Source: Shewanella gelidii
Lineage (GTDB): Bacteria > Pseudomonadota > Gammaproteobacteria > Enterobacterales > Shewanellaceae
Reading direction: 5' to 3'
Length of the DNA stretch: 64,000 nucleotides
Assembly: GCF_014647855.1 (NCBI RefSeq)
Contig: NZ_BMPZ01000001.1
Coordinates: 124,001-188,000 of the forward strand
Shown here one piece after another: positions 17,204-25,461 of this stretch (position 1 is the first letter of the stretch; each line of letters begins with the position of its first letter). Both the position numbers and the translations under genes were made by a program. Under the pieces are notes generated by a model, which did not search any database, was not told where the DNA came from, and saw only the letters and a list, made by a program, of their open reading frames with translations.

Positions 17204-17263
17204 CGATATGAATTCGCTGAATGGTGCACTTTGTTGCCCCTGCTCGAATCGAATTCATATTCG
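17204..17263. repeat. Imperfect inverted repeat in the flgT leader
   Basis: CGATATGAATTCG (17204-17216) and CGAATTCATATTCG (17250-17263) are inverted copies differing by one inserted base, 33 nt apart. In RNA they would form a 12-13-bp stem just upstream of the flgT ribosome site; in DNA they would be a two-site operator. Confidence 0.6.
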
Positions 17264-17296
17264 CAGTGAGAGGGGTTAACCTAAGAGTAAATACTG

Positions 17297-18457
17297 ATGA
17301 ATAAACATCTTACAATCTTATCGGTGGGGCTATTATTCTGGTTATCGCCCGTATACGGCGAGTGGATTGAATCCAGCGGCCAAGCCCAAATCATCAATGG
17401 CGACATTAATCTTGCCCGGCAACAAGCTGTTGATCAGGCAACACACTATGCCATGTTGAAGACAGGAATGAGCTATACCAGCCACCAGCAAGTCACAAAC
17501 GGCCAGTTAACAGCTGATCAATACGATGTCCATCAAGCCGCATCAACCGGTGAGGTCGAGCTCATTTCTGAACGCATCGAAGGAAACCAGTTAACGGTTC
17601 AACTCAGAGTCGATATCTTTAGTGATCCTGCGCTTCAATGCATGGGAGCCAATACAAAAGTTGCCGTCCTAATCCCGCAAACCGAAGTGAAGGAGCGAAG
17701 CCAACTCCGATATGGGCAACTTGAAAATTTTGGACAAAATATTTCAGAACATTTGAGCCAGAGTATTAATCAAACTTCTCGCTCAGCGTTAGCCCATGAT
17801 CACAGTCAAGATCGCCTGGAAATGAATAGCAATCTACATGACACCATGGGGTACCGCCTTCCAAGTTGGTATAGTGAAACCACTGATAGTCAGTACGTAT
17901 TAACCTCAGAAATCACTGACATTTCTACAGAAAAGTCTGAAAGCAGCTTTCTAAACTTTTGGGCAGAGCCGCCGATTAGACAATTTGGTCTCACTTTGTC
18001 CCTCTACCATGGCATCAGTGGTGAGCGGATTTGGCGTAAGAATTATCACTCCCAAGCACCTTGGGAATACGAACGTCAGCAAAAGGTGGCCACCAACACC
18101 CGTAATTTTTGGCAATCGAAATACGGGACTCGAGTAGATAATATTTTAAATAGTGCCATTAAGGATTTGGACAACCTATTGAGCTGCCGTCCAGTCATGG
18201 CACAGGTGGTTGCCAGGCAAGCCGATAGAATTATTATTAACCTCGGCCGACAAAATGGTGTACAAGTCGGTGATAAGTTCCAAATCATTTTGCAAAAAAA
18301 CTTACCCGATAGGCTCAGCAAACTGCGCCCCCTCGCAAGCGAGAGCAATGCAGAAGTCATCATAGACCAAATCAGTGAAATGACGGCCACCGCAGTACTC
18401 AAAAATCAGAATGCCAGCTACAACATTCAAATCAGTGATATCGCACTTAAAATCTAG
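17297..18457 (+). CDS. flgT: Flagellar H-ring protein FlgT
   Basis: FlgT is a periplasmic protein that forms the H ring around the basal body and supports assembly of the stator-holding T ring in Vibrio. The 386-residue product has a Sec signal peptide (cleavage probable after PVYG). The family N-domain is EWIESSGQAQIINGDINLAR; a middle domain includes EITDISTEKSESSFLNFW. The C-terminal domain has PVMAQVVARQADRIIINLGR and QNGVQVGDKFQIIL. It is divergent from flgOP with a regulated gap between them. Confidence 0.92.
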   Translation: MNKHLTILSVGLLFWLSPVYGEWIESSGQAQIINGDINLARQQAVDQATHYAMLKTGMSYTSHQQVTNGQLTADQYDVHQAASTGEVELISERIEGNQLTVQLRVDIFSDPALQCMGANTKVAVLIPQTEVKERSQLRYGQLENFGQNISEHLSQSINQTSRSALAHDHSQDRLEMNSNLHDTMGYRLPSWYSETTDSQYVLTSEITDISTEKSESSFLNFWAEPPIRQFGLTLSLYHGISGERIWRKNYHSQAPWEYERQQKVATNTRNFWQSKYGTRVDNILNSAIKDLDNLLSCRPVMAQVVARQADRIIINLGRQNGVQVGDKFQIILQKNLPDRLSKLRPLASESNAEVIIDQISEMTATAVLKNQNASYNIQISDIALKI

Positions 18458-18472
18458 TTTCAATCCAGATTT

Positions 18473-18510
18473 TCCCCTTTGCCCAAAAGTAAACATTTGG
18501 ATAAAGGGGA
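18473..18510 (+). terminator. Terminator after flgT
   Basis: A two-part stem (TCCCCTTT/AAAGGGGA enclosing CCAAA/TTTGG) is followed by TAATTTTG, 16 bp after the flgT stop. The T-run is modest. Confidence 0.6.
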
Positions 18511-18604
18511 TAATTTTGTCTAATAATCATTCGGATAAGAAACATAATCCATTCCAATCATAGTATTTTTACAAATTATTTATATAATGGCTGACGTTGA
18601 ATAT

Positions 18605-18681
18605 GTCTCCTTAGCTCAGCTGGATAGAGCAGCCCCCTCCTAAGGGGCAGGTCAGAGGTTCGAATCCTCTAGGGGACGCCA
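18605..18681 (+). tRNA. tRNA-Arg (anticodon CCT)
   Basis: This is a 77-nt cloverleaf with encoded CCA. The acceptor stem is GTCTCCT/AGGGGAC with discriminator G. The anticodon stem GCCCC/GGGGC carries loop CTCCTAA, giving anticodon CCT (18639-18641), which reads the codon AGG. The T arm AGAGG-TTCGAAT-CCTCT is perfect. It stands alone. No attachment-site duplication was noticed nearby. Confidence 0.98.
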
Positions 18682-18852
18682 TTCTTTTCCAATCAAGGTC
18701 GCCAGCTATGACTTCATCCCCTCGTTGCTTCAGCCTTGCTCAGAATCCGCTCTAAAACCTTGGTTTAACACTCGTGAATGACAATTGTCATTCCCTAAAT
18801 CGATACACATCTTTATAATATACGCCTTGTTTATTCGACTTGGAGTGGTTAC

Positions 18853-19332
18853 TTGACCTCTGCTCATATTCCTTTAGCGCAATACAAACGCAAGTGGATC
18901 TTTAATCACAAAGATTTGCCAGTTTCTGATGAAGACAAATCGCAAATTTTCCCATTAACAGAAAAAGCTTCAATGCAAATCTGGAATCAATGGATAAGCA
19001 ATAAATGCAGTCGTCCTGATCAATTTTCAAAAGGAGATTGGGCAGCAAAAGGAAATACCTGGCAGCAAACAGATCACTGGCAAAGCGCGTGGGATAGCGA
19101 AGACCCTGCACTGCCTACAGTAATTGCTGAGTTCATTCAATGGCAACCCCAAGCCAAAGTTTATTTTTGTTACGACAAGTACCAAGTCATTGAAACCACT
19201 TGGCAAGTATTTGAAAGAAACTGGAAGTGCTTCTTATTCTTTGACGATGGCCCACTTTTAATCGCTCCAAAGCAAAAACAAGCCGCTTGGTTCGACCAAA
19301 AAGGCCAATACCAAGTTGGAACACGTAACTAA
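18853..19332 (+). CDS. Conserved protein, DUF2947-like
   Basis: The 159-residue soluble product is rich in Trp and aromatic residues (for example QYKRKWIFNHKDLPVSDED, DHWQSAWDSEDPALPTVIAE and FERNWKCFLFFDDGPLLIA). It resembles the DUF2947 family found in vibrios and relatives, for which I know no function. No signal peptide or membrane segment is seen. The start is a TTG with GGAG 7 nt upstream; no ATG gives a full-length protein. It appears to be a single gene. Confidence 0.75.
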   Translation: MTSAHIPLAQYKRKWIFNHKDLPVSDEDKSQIFPLTEKASMQIWNQWISNKCSRPDQFSKGDWAAKGNTWQQTDHWQSAWDSEDPALPTVIAEFIQWQPQAKVYFCYDKYQVIETTWQVFERNWKCFLFFDDGPLLIAPKQKQAAWFDQKGQYQVGTRN

Positions 19333-19431
19333 TACTTAAACCGTGGACACTGATATATTGAGTTCGAACGCGACATTCATGTTCACACGGGCACATTGCC
19401 ACTACGCTATTAATTATGGAAAAGTAAAATC

Positions 19432-19995
19432 ATGAAGTATTTACTCGCCACATCCTTGGCGCTACTCCTTTTGCTAAATACCAACGACACTGCCGCAAGG
19501 GAGCTTGCAGATGTCGAGATTAAAGAACAGATTATTTGGTCCGAACAGCCTTTGATACTCAATGGTGCAGGCATTCGCAGTAAGTTTTTTATGGATCTGT
19601 ACGTTGGTAGTTTATACCTTCCGGCACCAGCTCATGATCTCACGCAAGTTCTGCAACAAAGCCCTGCAATAATTCGCCTCAATATTGTCTCAGGCATGAT
19701 CACCGCCGAAAAAATGCAAGCGGCAATTGAAGATGGCTTCAATGCAGCCACCCATGACAATACAAGTCATATTGACGATAAGATAGCTCAGTTTATGGCG
19801 TTATTTGAAAGTGGGGTTTCTGAGGGCGATCAGTTTACGTTTGTCACCTTTTCCTCTGGTCGTGTTACCACCTATAAAAATGGCAAAGCACAAGGTCAAT
19901 TTGAAGATATAGCTTTTCGTGAAGCTTTACTCGGAATATGGCTTGGCAATGAACCGGCACAAAACAGTCTTAAAGAGGCCATGCTCAGTTTATAA
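19432..19995 (+). CDS. Secreted chalcone-isomerase-like protein
   Basis: The 187-residue product has a signal peptide (hydrophobic residues 4-17, probable cleavage near DTAA). Its body is typical of bacterial chalcone isomerase-like proteins: LILNGAGIRSKFFMDLYVGS, LYLPAPAH and LGIWLGNEPAQNSLKEAML. Bacterial members usually lack proven isomerase activity and are periplasmic proteins of unknown role. It lies alone, 99 bp after the DUF2947-like gene. Confidence 0.85.
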   Translation: MKYLLATSLALLLLLNTNDTAARELADVEIKEQIIWSEQPLILNGAGIRSKFFMDLYVGSLYLPAPAHDLTQVLQQSPAIIRLNIVSGMITAEKMQAAIEDGFNAATHDNTSHIDDKIAQFMALFESGVSEGDQFTFVTFSSGRVTTYKNGKAQGQFEDIAFREALLGIWLGNEPAQNSLKEAMLSL

Positions 19996-20254
19996 CTGAA
20001 ATGAACGCACCACGAATTGAAGTCTGTAGCAGGCTTTAAACAAGTGGGCTCATTTAAACGGATTGACGTAAATCCACTCAATCTTGAAGCCTTCACTGTC
20101 AATCAAAGCAGGAAGGCTTCCACGTTTAAAGGTAGCTCGTCAGTTCAAAGTAATTGATAGAACATATCCCTAGAACGCGAATCGCATTCACTTATTCCAT
20201 AGATAACAGCATGGCGCTCAAGTGGTGCGATATGCAGCTCGGCCCTTATTAAGC

Positions 20255-20884
20255 CTAAACTCGATAAGCCTTTAAAAACATTTGAATACAACCAAGCATA
20301 TATCCATGCCGACTAGGTTCAAGCGCTTGGGTTGCCAAACCAAGTTCAAGCTTGAGACGCATTTCGCCCAGTAACATCATGCACAGTCGCACTGCACAAT
20401 CTCTTGTGTTATCAAATTGATAACAGCCTGTTTTCTCCATTTTTTGCAAGTAGTCCGACAATATTTCAATTGTATGCATTGGTCCGGCCTGAAAATACAT
20501 ATCCGATAATTGCGGGTGACTATCCAAATTCGCGATGCAAGCCCTAAATACAGTGAGCGCCTCTTGTGACAGTACTATCGAGCTAAACATTTGCGCATAA
20601 GCGATTAGTTCTTCTTCTGGATTCAGCGGGTCGATTAACACCGACTCACTTTCTCCATGAAAGACACAGCGCGATTCAATAGAAGCGACAAATAGCTCAT
20701 CTTTACTTCCAAAGTGAGAATAGACCGTTTGCTTTGAAACATTGGCCAGCTTGGCAACTTCTTCCATGCTGGTATGCGGATAGCCTTTGTCGCAAAACAG
20801 TTCAATTGCAGCCTCTAGGACTTGCGCTCTTTTTTGTTCACTGCGACTCAGGGTGCTTTTAGGCATGACTTCATTCTCACTCAT
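20255..20884 (-). CDS. TetR/AcrR-family transcriptional regulator
   Basis: This is a probable repressor of the divergent RND efflux pair. The product is about 209 residues. The N-terminal helix-turn-helix is clear (AAIELFCDKGYPHTSMEEVA then KLANVSKQTVYSHFGSKDEL). The C-terminal ligand-binding half is variable (FSSIVLSQEALTVFRACIAN and so on), like AcrR/TetR_C members. I use the ATG at 20884; an upstream TTG (20896) and a later ATG (20866) are possible. Two palindromes in the gap to the efflux genes are likely operators. Confidence 0.9.
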   Translation of the reverse strand: MSENEVMPKSTLSRSEQKRAQVLEAAIELFCDKGYPHTSMEEVAKLANVSKQTVYSHFGSKDELFVASIESRCVFHGESESVLIDPLNPEEELIAYAQMFSSIVLSQEALTVFRACIANLDSHPQLSDMYFQAGPMHTIEILSDYLQKMEKTGCYQFDNTRDCAVRLCMMLLGEMRLKLELGLATQALEPSRHGYMLGCIQMFLKAYRV

Positions 20885-20975
20885 GTTGGCAAACAACTTA
20901 ATAACTACGTCTCAAAGTTACACGACACTATCATCAGCGCGTCGAAAAGCTAAAACACATTTAATCACAAAGTAG

Positions 20976-21020
20976 ACTAGACAGTCCAGTTTGATACAAC
21001 TAGACTGGGTAGTCTAGTTG
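20976..21020. promoter_or_regulatory. Two palindromic operators between tetR gene and efflux operon
   Basis: Site 1 (20976-20990) is ACTAGAC-a-GTCCAGT with one mismatched pair. Site 2 (20997-21020) has perfect 10-bp arms CAACTAGACT and AGTCTAGTTG around GGGT. Both share the half-site ACTAGAC, so one TetR-family dimer may bind both and regulate both directions. Confidence 0.75.
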
Positions 21021-21068
21021 CAACCATGATACTTAAACGTATTGCGATTTTTACGTGGAACATTGATT

Positions 21069-22190
21069 ATGAAAACCAAACCAACGCAATCCCTAAAATT
21101 CTATTTAGCATCAATAGCAACATTGATGGTTTTCATCATGCCACTCACTGGGTGCGGTAACCAAAATGCTGACATTCAAGCAGAGCCGAGTTTGCAAACC
21201 GTCGCAGTCAAAACGCTCAACCAAACCGATTTCTATGCTCACAAACAATTCTTTTCCGGAAATATTCGCGCGGCGAATACCACAGGAGTTGGATTTGAGC
21301 TTTCCGGAAAAATCAAACAGCTCTACGTCGACAGTGGAGATAAAGTCAGCGCCAAACAGCCCCTAGCACAGCTCGACGTCAGTATATTGCTCGCCCAGCA
21401 ACAAGAAGTGGATGCATCTTTGTTGCAAAACCAAGCGGATATAGACTTAGCGCGAAGCACGCTCAATCGAAGCTTAGAGCTGACGAATCAAGGTTATATC
21501 TCTGAACAAACACTGGATGAAGTTAAAGGGCAACTCAACAGTTTACTCGCGAGGAAAAAGCAGCTGCAAGCGAGCCTATCTGCCATCAACCTCAACTTAG
21601 AAAAATCAACGTTACTGGCTCCGTTTGAAGGAAGTGTTGCCGAACGGCACCAGAATCTTGGTGGTGTGGTCCAACTCGGCAGTCCAGTTTTTACTTTAAT
21701 CCAAAGCAATACACCGCAAGCATTTATTGGTGTTCCAGTTGAAGTTGCACGTAGCTTTAGTACGGACCAGCAAGTGAGTGTTAAAGTTGGTAAACAAACA
21801 TATACAGCACGCATTCGCGGTATTAGTGGTCAGCTGAATCCTGTCACCCGCACACAAGAAGTACGTATTGCGCTGCCCAAAAATGCGGCGGTCATCAATG
21901 GTGAGCTTGCCTACTTGGATTACCAGCAGCAAATTCAACAAACAGGTTACTGGGTACCGATTGCCGCGTTAACAGAAGGCATGCGCGGCCTTTGGAATAT
22001 CTATGTGATCAAGCCGCAAGAACACGCATTTATCGTGCAACGTCGAGACGTCGAAATCATCTATACCGATCGAGACAAAGCGTATATTCAAGGTGCAATT
22101 TCAGACAAGGAACAATTCGTCAGTCAAGGGCTCCACAAATTAGTGTCTGGTCAGCTGGTTAATCCACAGGAGCATGGCCACAATGATTAA
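21069..22190 (+). CDS. RND efflux periplasmic adaptor (membrane fusion) lipoprotein
   Basis: The 373-residue adaptor links an inner-membrane RND pump to an outer-membrane channel. The start MKTKPTQSLKFYLA leads to lipobox LTGC (Cys29). The biotinyl-lipoyl-like half motif is GKIKQLYVDSGDKVSAKQPL, followed by an alpha hairpin (about residues 110-175, Gln/Leu-rich). The second lipoyl half is STLLAPFEGSVAERHQNLGG and beta-barrel segments follow. An in-frame TTG at 21042 is less likely. It overlaps the pump gene by 8 bp. Confidence 0.93.
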   Translation: MKTKPTQSLKFYLASIATLMVFIMPLTGCGNQNADIQAEPSLQTVAVKTLNQTDFYAHKQFFSGNIRAANTTGVGFELSGKIKQLYVDSGDKVSAKQPLAQLDVSILLAQQQEVDASLLQNQADIDLARSTLNRSLELTNQGYISEQTLDEVKGQLNSLLARKKQLQASLSAINLNLEKSTLLAPFEGSVAERHQNLGGVVQLGSPVFTLIQSNTPQAFIGVPVEVARSFSTDQQVSVKVGKQTYTARIRGISGQLNPVTRTQEVRIALPKNAAVINGELAYLDYQQQIQQTGYWVPIAALTEGMRGLWNIYVIKPQEHAFIVQRRDVEIIYTDRDKAYIQGAISDKEQFVSQGLHKLVSGQLVNPQEHGHND

Positions 22191-25100
22191 GCACCTCGTT
22201 CACAACGGCCGCCTTACCAGCCTAATCATCGCGCTATTATTAGTCGCAGGATTTGGCGCAGTCTCTAGCTTGCCTCGCTCCGAAGATCCGCATATCACCA
22301 ATCGCTTTGCTTCTGTGATTACTCAATTTCCCGGCGCTTCTGCTTCTAGAGTCGAGTCTTTAGTCACTGAAGTTTTAGAAAATCAATTACGCCGCTTAGA
22401 AGAATTAAAACTAGTCAATTCAACATCTCGCCCCGGGATCTCCGTAATCCAACTGGAATTAAAAGATGACGTCTTAGAAACCGCTCCCGTATGGTCAAAA
22501 GCTCGAGATCTAATTGCTGATGCCAATGCACAACTTCCCGAACAAGCCAGAAACTCTCGGTTAGATGACCAAATTGGCTATGCAAGCACCGTCATCTTGG
22601 GCGTCTCCTGGCAAGGAGACGGTGCCCCACGAACCGACATGCTCAAGCGCTATGCAAAAGAGCTTCAAAGTCGACTTCGGGCACTGCAAGGTACCGATTT
22701 TGTGAAGCTCTATGGCGAGCCACAAGAAGAAATTTTGGTGGAACTGGAAAACTACAAAATTAATCAATTGCAGCTCACGCCCGCGGTTATTGCCACCAAA
22801 CTGGAGCAAGCCGACAGCAAAATATCAGCGGGTGAATTAAACAATCAGAGCTTTAGAGCACTGGTTGAGATCTCAGGTGAACTTGATTCAATCACGCGCA
22901 TCAAACAAGTGCCGATCAAAGTTGATCACTTGGGCCAAATTATCCGTTTAGGTGATATCGCAACCGTTAAGCGTCAAGCTAAAACACCCGCATCTAGTAT
23001 TGCGCTAATCAAGCAACGTCATGGCGTTATGGTCGCCGCCAGAATGATTAAAAGCGTGCGGGTTGACCAATGGCAGCAACAAGTACAAGTCGCAGTAACC
23101 GATCTAGAATCCGCATTGCCGTCGAATATAAAAATAGAATGGTTATTCGAGCAAGAAAGCTATACCAGTGAGCGCCTTGAAAACCTACTGATAAACTTGG
23201 TTCAAGGTTTTGTCATTATTCTTGTGGTTTTGATGCTCACCTTGGGACTAAGAAATGCCTTAATCGTCGCTTTGTCTCTTCCTTTAACCGCTTTATTCAC
23301 TTTAGCCTGTATGAAGTATGTCGGTTTACCCATACACCAAATGTCTGTCACTGGGCTTGTGGTTGCACTGGGAATAATGGTCGACAATGCAATTGTCATC
23401 GTCGACGCAATCTCGCAACGGCGGCAGCAAGGCTTAGGCAAGCTCAAAGCCGTTGAGCAAACACTGCGGCATTTATGGCTCCCGCTCGCCGGGTCAACAA
23501 TGACGACCATGCTTGCATTCGCTCCCATCGTACTTATGCCTGGTGCAGCGGGAGAATTTGTCGGCGGCATCGCCATATCAGTTATATTTGCCTTGCTTGG
23601 CTCCTATGTCATCTCCCATACTTTAATTGCAGGTCTAGCAGGACGCTTTAGTCCCAAGAAAATCCGCAAGACTTGGACGCAAACCGGCATTTCTGCGCCA
23701 TTTCTTAGCCGAAGTTTCCGAGCAACGCTTAAAATTGCTTTGCAGCGCCCCTTTCTGTCTGCACTCATTATTGGGGTATTGCCACTCCTTGGCTTCGTCG
23801 CTGCGGGCAAAATGACAGAGCAATTCTTTCCGCCATCAGACCGAGATATGTTCCAAATTGAAGTCTATCTCGCGCCCCATGTCAGCCTTGATAATACGTT
23901 AGCTCAAATCAAAGCAATGGATGCCGATTTACATCTTACACAGGGGGTAAACGATGTCAGTTGGGTCGTTGGTGGCAATACGCCCTCTTTCTATTACAAC
24001 ATTACCCAACGCCAGCAGGGTGCTACTCACTACGCGCAAGCCATGGTGACCGCAGAAAGCTTCCAGACTGCAAACCAGCTAATTCCTGAGATACAAAAGT
24101 CTTTTGATAAAAAATACACTGCTGCGCAGGTTTTAGTTCGCAAGCTTGAACAAGGCCCACCTTTTAACGCGCCAGTAGAGCTCAGGGTCTATGGCTCAAA
24201 CCTAGAGCAACTCAGGATCATTGGCGAACAGGTCCGCTTAATTTTAAACCAAACCGAAGATGTACTTCACACTCGAACCACATTGGGTGCAGGGGCACCA
24301 AAGTTGTGGCTGCAAGTCAATGAAGATGCAAGTTTAATGAGCGGGTTGAGCTTGGCCGATATTGCGAATCAAATCCAAGCCGCAACAGCGGGAATAAATG
24401 GCGGAAGCATCATCGAACAAACAGAGTCGCTACCTGTGCGAGTTCGTTTAGTCGAGCGCGCAAGAGAACAACAAACGAGGCTAACTGAACTCAATCTGCT
24501 GTCGACTCAGGGAACCGGCATTCCACTTTCAGCACTCGCACAAACACGTATTGACGTAAGTCGAGGTTCAATTACCCGCCGCAATGGTCAGCGGGTCAAT
24601 ATTATTGAAGCCTATATCACAGCTGATGTGTTGCCGGCTAAGGTTCTCAACGATATACGTCAACAGGTGAATGACATCCAGTTACCTAGTGGTTATCGCA
24701 TCGAAATTGGCGGAGAAAGCGCGAAGCGCAACGAAGCTGTAGGCAACTTACTTTCAAATATCGTTCTCGTTGCAACACTGCTATTTACAACGGTCGTACT
24801 GTCATTCAACTCTTTTCGGCTCACAGGCATCATCTTGCTGAGCGCAGGACAATCCGCGGGCCTTGGTCTGCTCGCCGTTTATGTATTTGGATATCCATTT
24901 GGCTTTACGGTGATCATTGGATTACTGGGTTTAATGGGATTGGCAATCAATGCAGCGATTGTCATCTTGGCTGAGCTAGAAGACTTAAAAACAGCCCGTC
25001 AAGGTGATCAGCAGGTGATCATTGATGCAGTCAGTAGTTGTGGACGCCACATCGGCTCAACAACCATTACAACCATTGGTGGCTTCCTCCCATTAATTAT

Positions 25101-25275
25101 CGCTGGCGGCGGATTTTGGCCTCCCTTTGCCATCGCAATTGCAGGGGGCACTCTATTGACCACGCTTCTCTCTCTGGTTTGGGTGCCGGTGATGTATTCT
25201 CTATGGATGACGCCCCAGCGAAAATCACGTAAAAAGCGAGTAGGAAACAATCAAGAAATACAAACGGTGAATTAA
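22183..25275 (+). CDS. RND-family efflux transporter permease
   Basis: The 1030-residue pump has the AcrB-type layout: TM1 near the N-terminus, a large periplasmic loop (about 35-330), a TM2-6 block, a second periplasmic loop (about 550-850) and a TM8-12 block. The TM4 segment reads GIMVDNAIVIVD: one acidic residue of the AcrB Asp-Asp relay pair is Asn, as in several RND subgroups. The substrate is unknown. I choose the ATG at 22183 (AGGAG 10 nt upstream) over 22174. No outer-membrane channel gene follows, so a TolC encoded elsewhere is expected. Confidence 0.94.
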   Translation: MIKHLVHNGRLTSLIIALLLVAGFGAVSSLPRSEDPHITNRFASVITQFPGASASRVESLVTEVLENQLRRLEELKLVNSTSRPGISVIQLELKDDVLETAPVWSKARDLIADANAQLPEQARNSRLDDQIGYASTVILGVSWQGDGAPRTDMLKRYAKELQSRLRALQGTDFVKLYGEPQEEILVELENYKINQLQLTPAVIATKLEQADSKISAGELNNQSFRALVEISGELDSITRIKQVPIKVDHLGQIIRLGDIATVKRQAKTPASSIALIKQRHGVMVAARMIKSVRVDQWQQQVQVAVTDLESALPSNIKIEWLFEQESYTSERLENLLINLVQGFVIILVVLMLTLGLRNALIVALSLPLTALFTLACMKYVGLPIHQMSVTGLVVALGIMVDNAIVIVDAISQRRQQGLGKLKAVEQTLRHLWLPLAGSTMTTMLAFAPIVLMPGAAGEFVGGIAISVIFALLGSYVISHTLIAGLAGRFSPKKIRKTWTQTGISAPFLSRSFRATLKIALQRPFLSALIIGVLPLLGFVAAGKMTEQFFPPSDRDMFQIEVYLAPHVSLDNTLAQIKAMDADLHLTQGVNDVSWVVGGNTPSFYYNITQRQQGATHYAQAMVTAESFQTANQLIPEIQKSFDKKYTAAQVLVRKLEQGPPFNAPVELRVYGSNLEQLRIIGEQVRLILNQTEDVLHTRTTLGAGAPKLWLQVNEDASLMSGLSLADIANQIQAATAGINGGSIIEQTESLPVRVRLVERAREQQTRLTELNLLSTQGTGIPLSALAQTRIDVSRGSITRRNGQRVNIIEAYITADVLPAKVLNDIRQQVNDIQLPSGYRIEIGGESAKRNEAVGNLLSNIVLVATLLFTTVVLSFNSFRLTGIILLSAGQSAGLGLLAVYVFGYPFGFTVIIGLLGLMGLAINAAIVILAELEDLKTARQGDQQVIIDAVSSCGRHIGSTTITTIGGFLPLIIAGGGFWPPFAIAIAGGTLLTTLLSLVWVPVMYSLWMTPQRKSRKKRVGNNQEIQTVN

Positions 25276-25461
25276 AGCGCCGATAAGCTTAATAGACTCA
25301 TGGGATGCCGCCTCGATAAACGGCAGCTTTTAAAAACAAACATGATGACCAAGATGTTAGGCAATTGCTTTACTGCTGAGCTGGGCTTGGGAATTATCAA
25401 CCATGTCTTATGCTATAAGTGCATCACAGACGAGAGCTTCTTCGTGTAATCTCAGCATCAA

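Noticed and set aside
17223..17237. TGGTGC...TTGC upstream of flgT as a sigma-54 promoter
   Set aside because: GG-to-GC spacing is one base too long; the element at 17140-17155 has the correct spacing.
18605..18681. tRNA-Arg as an integration site for a genomic island
   Set aside because: No duplicated tRNA 3' end, integrase or island genes seen next to it; flanking genes look chromosomal.
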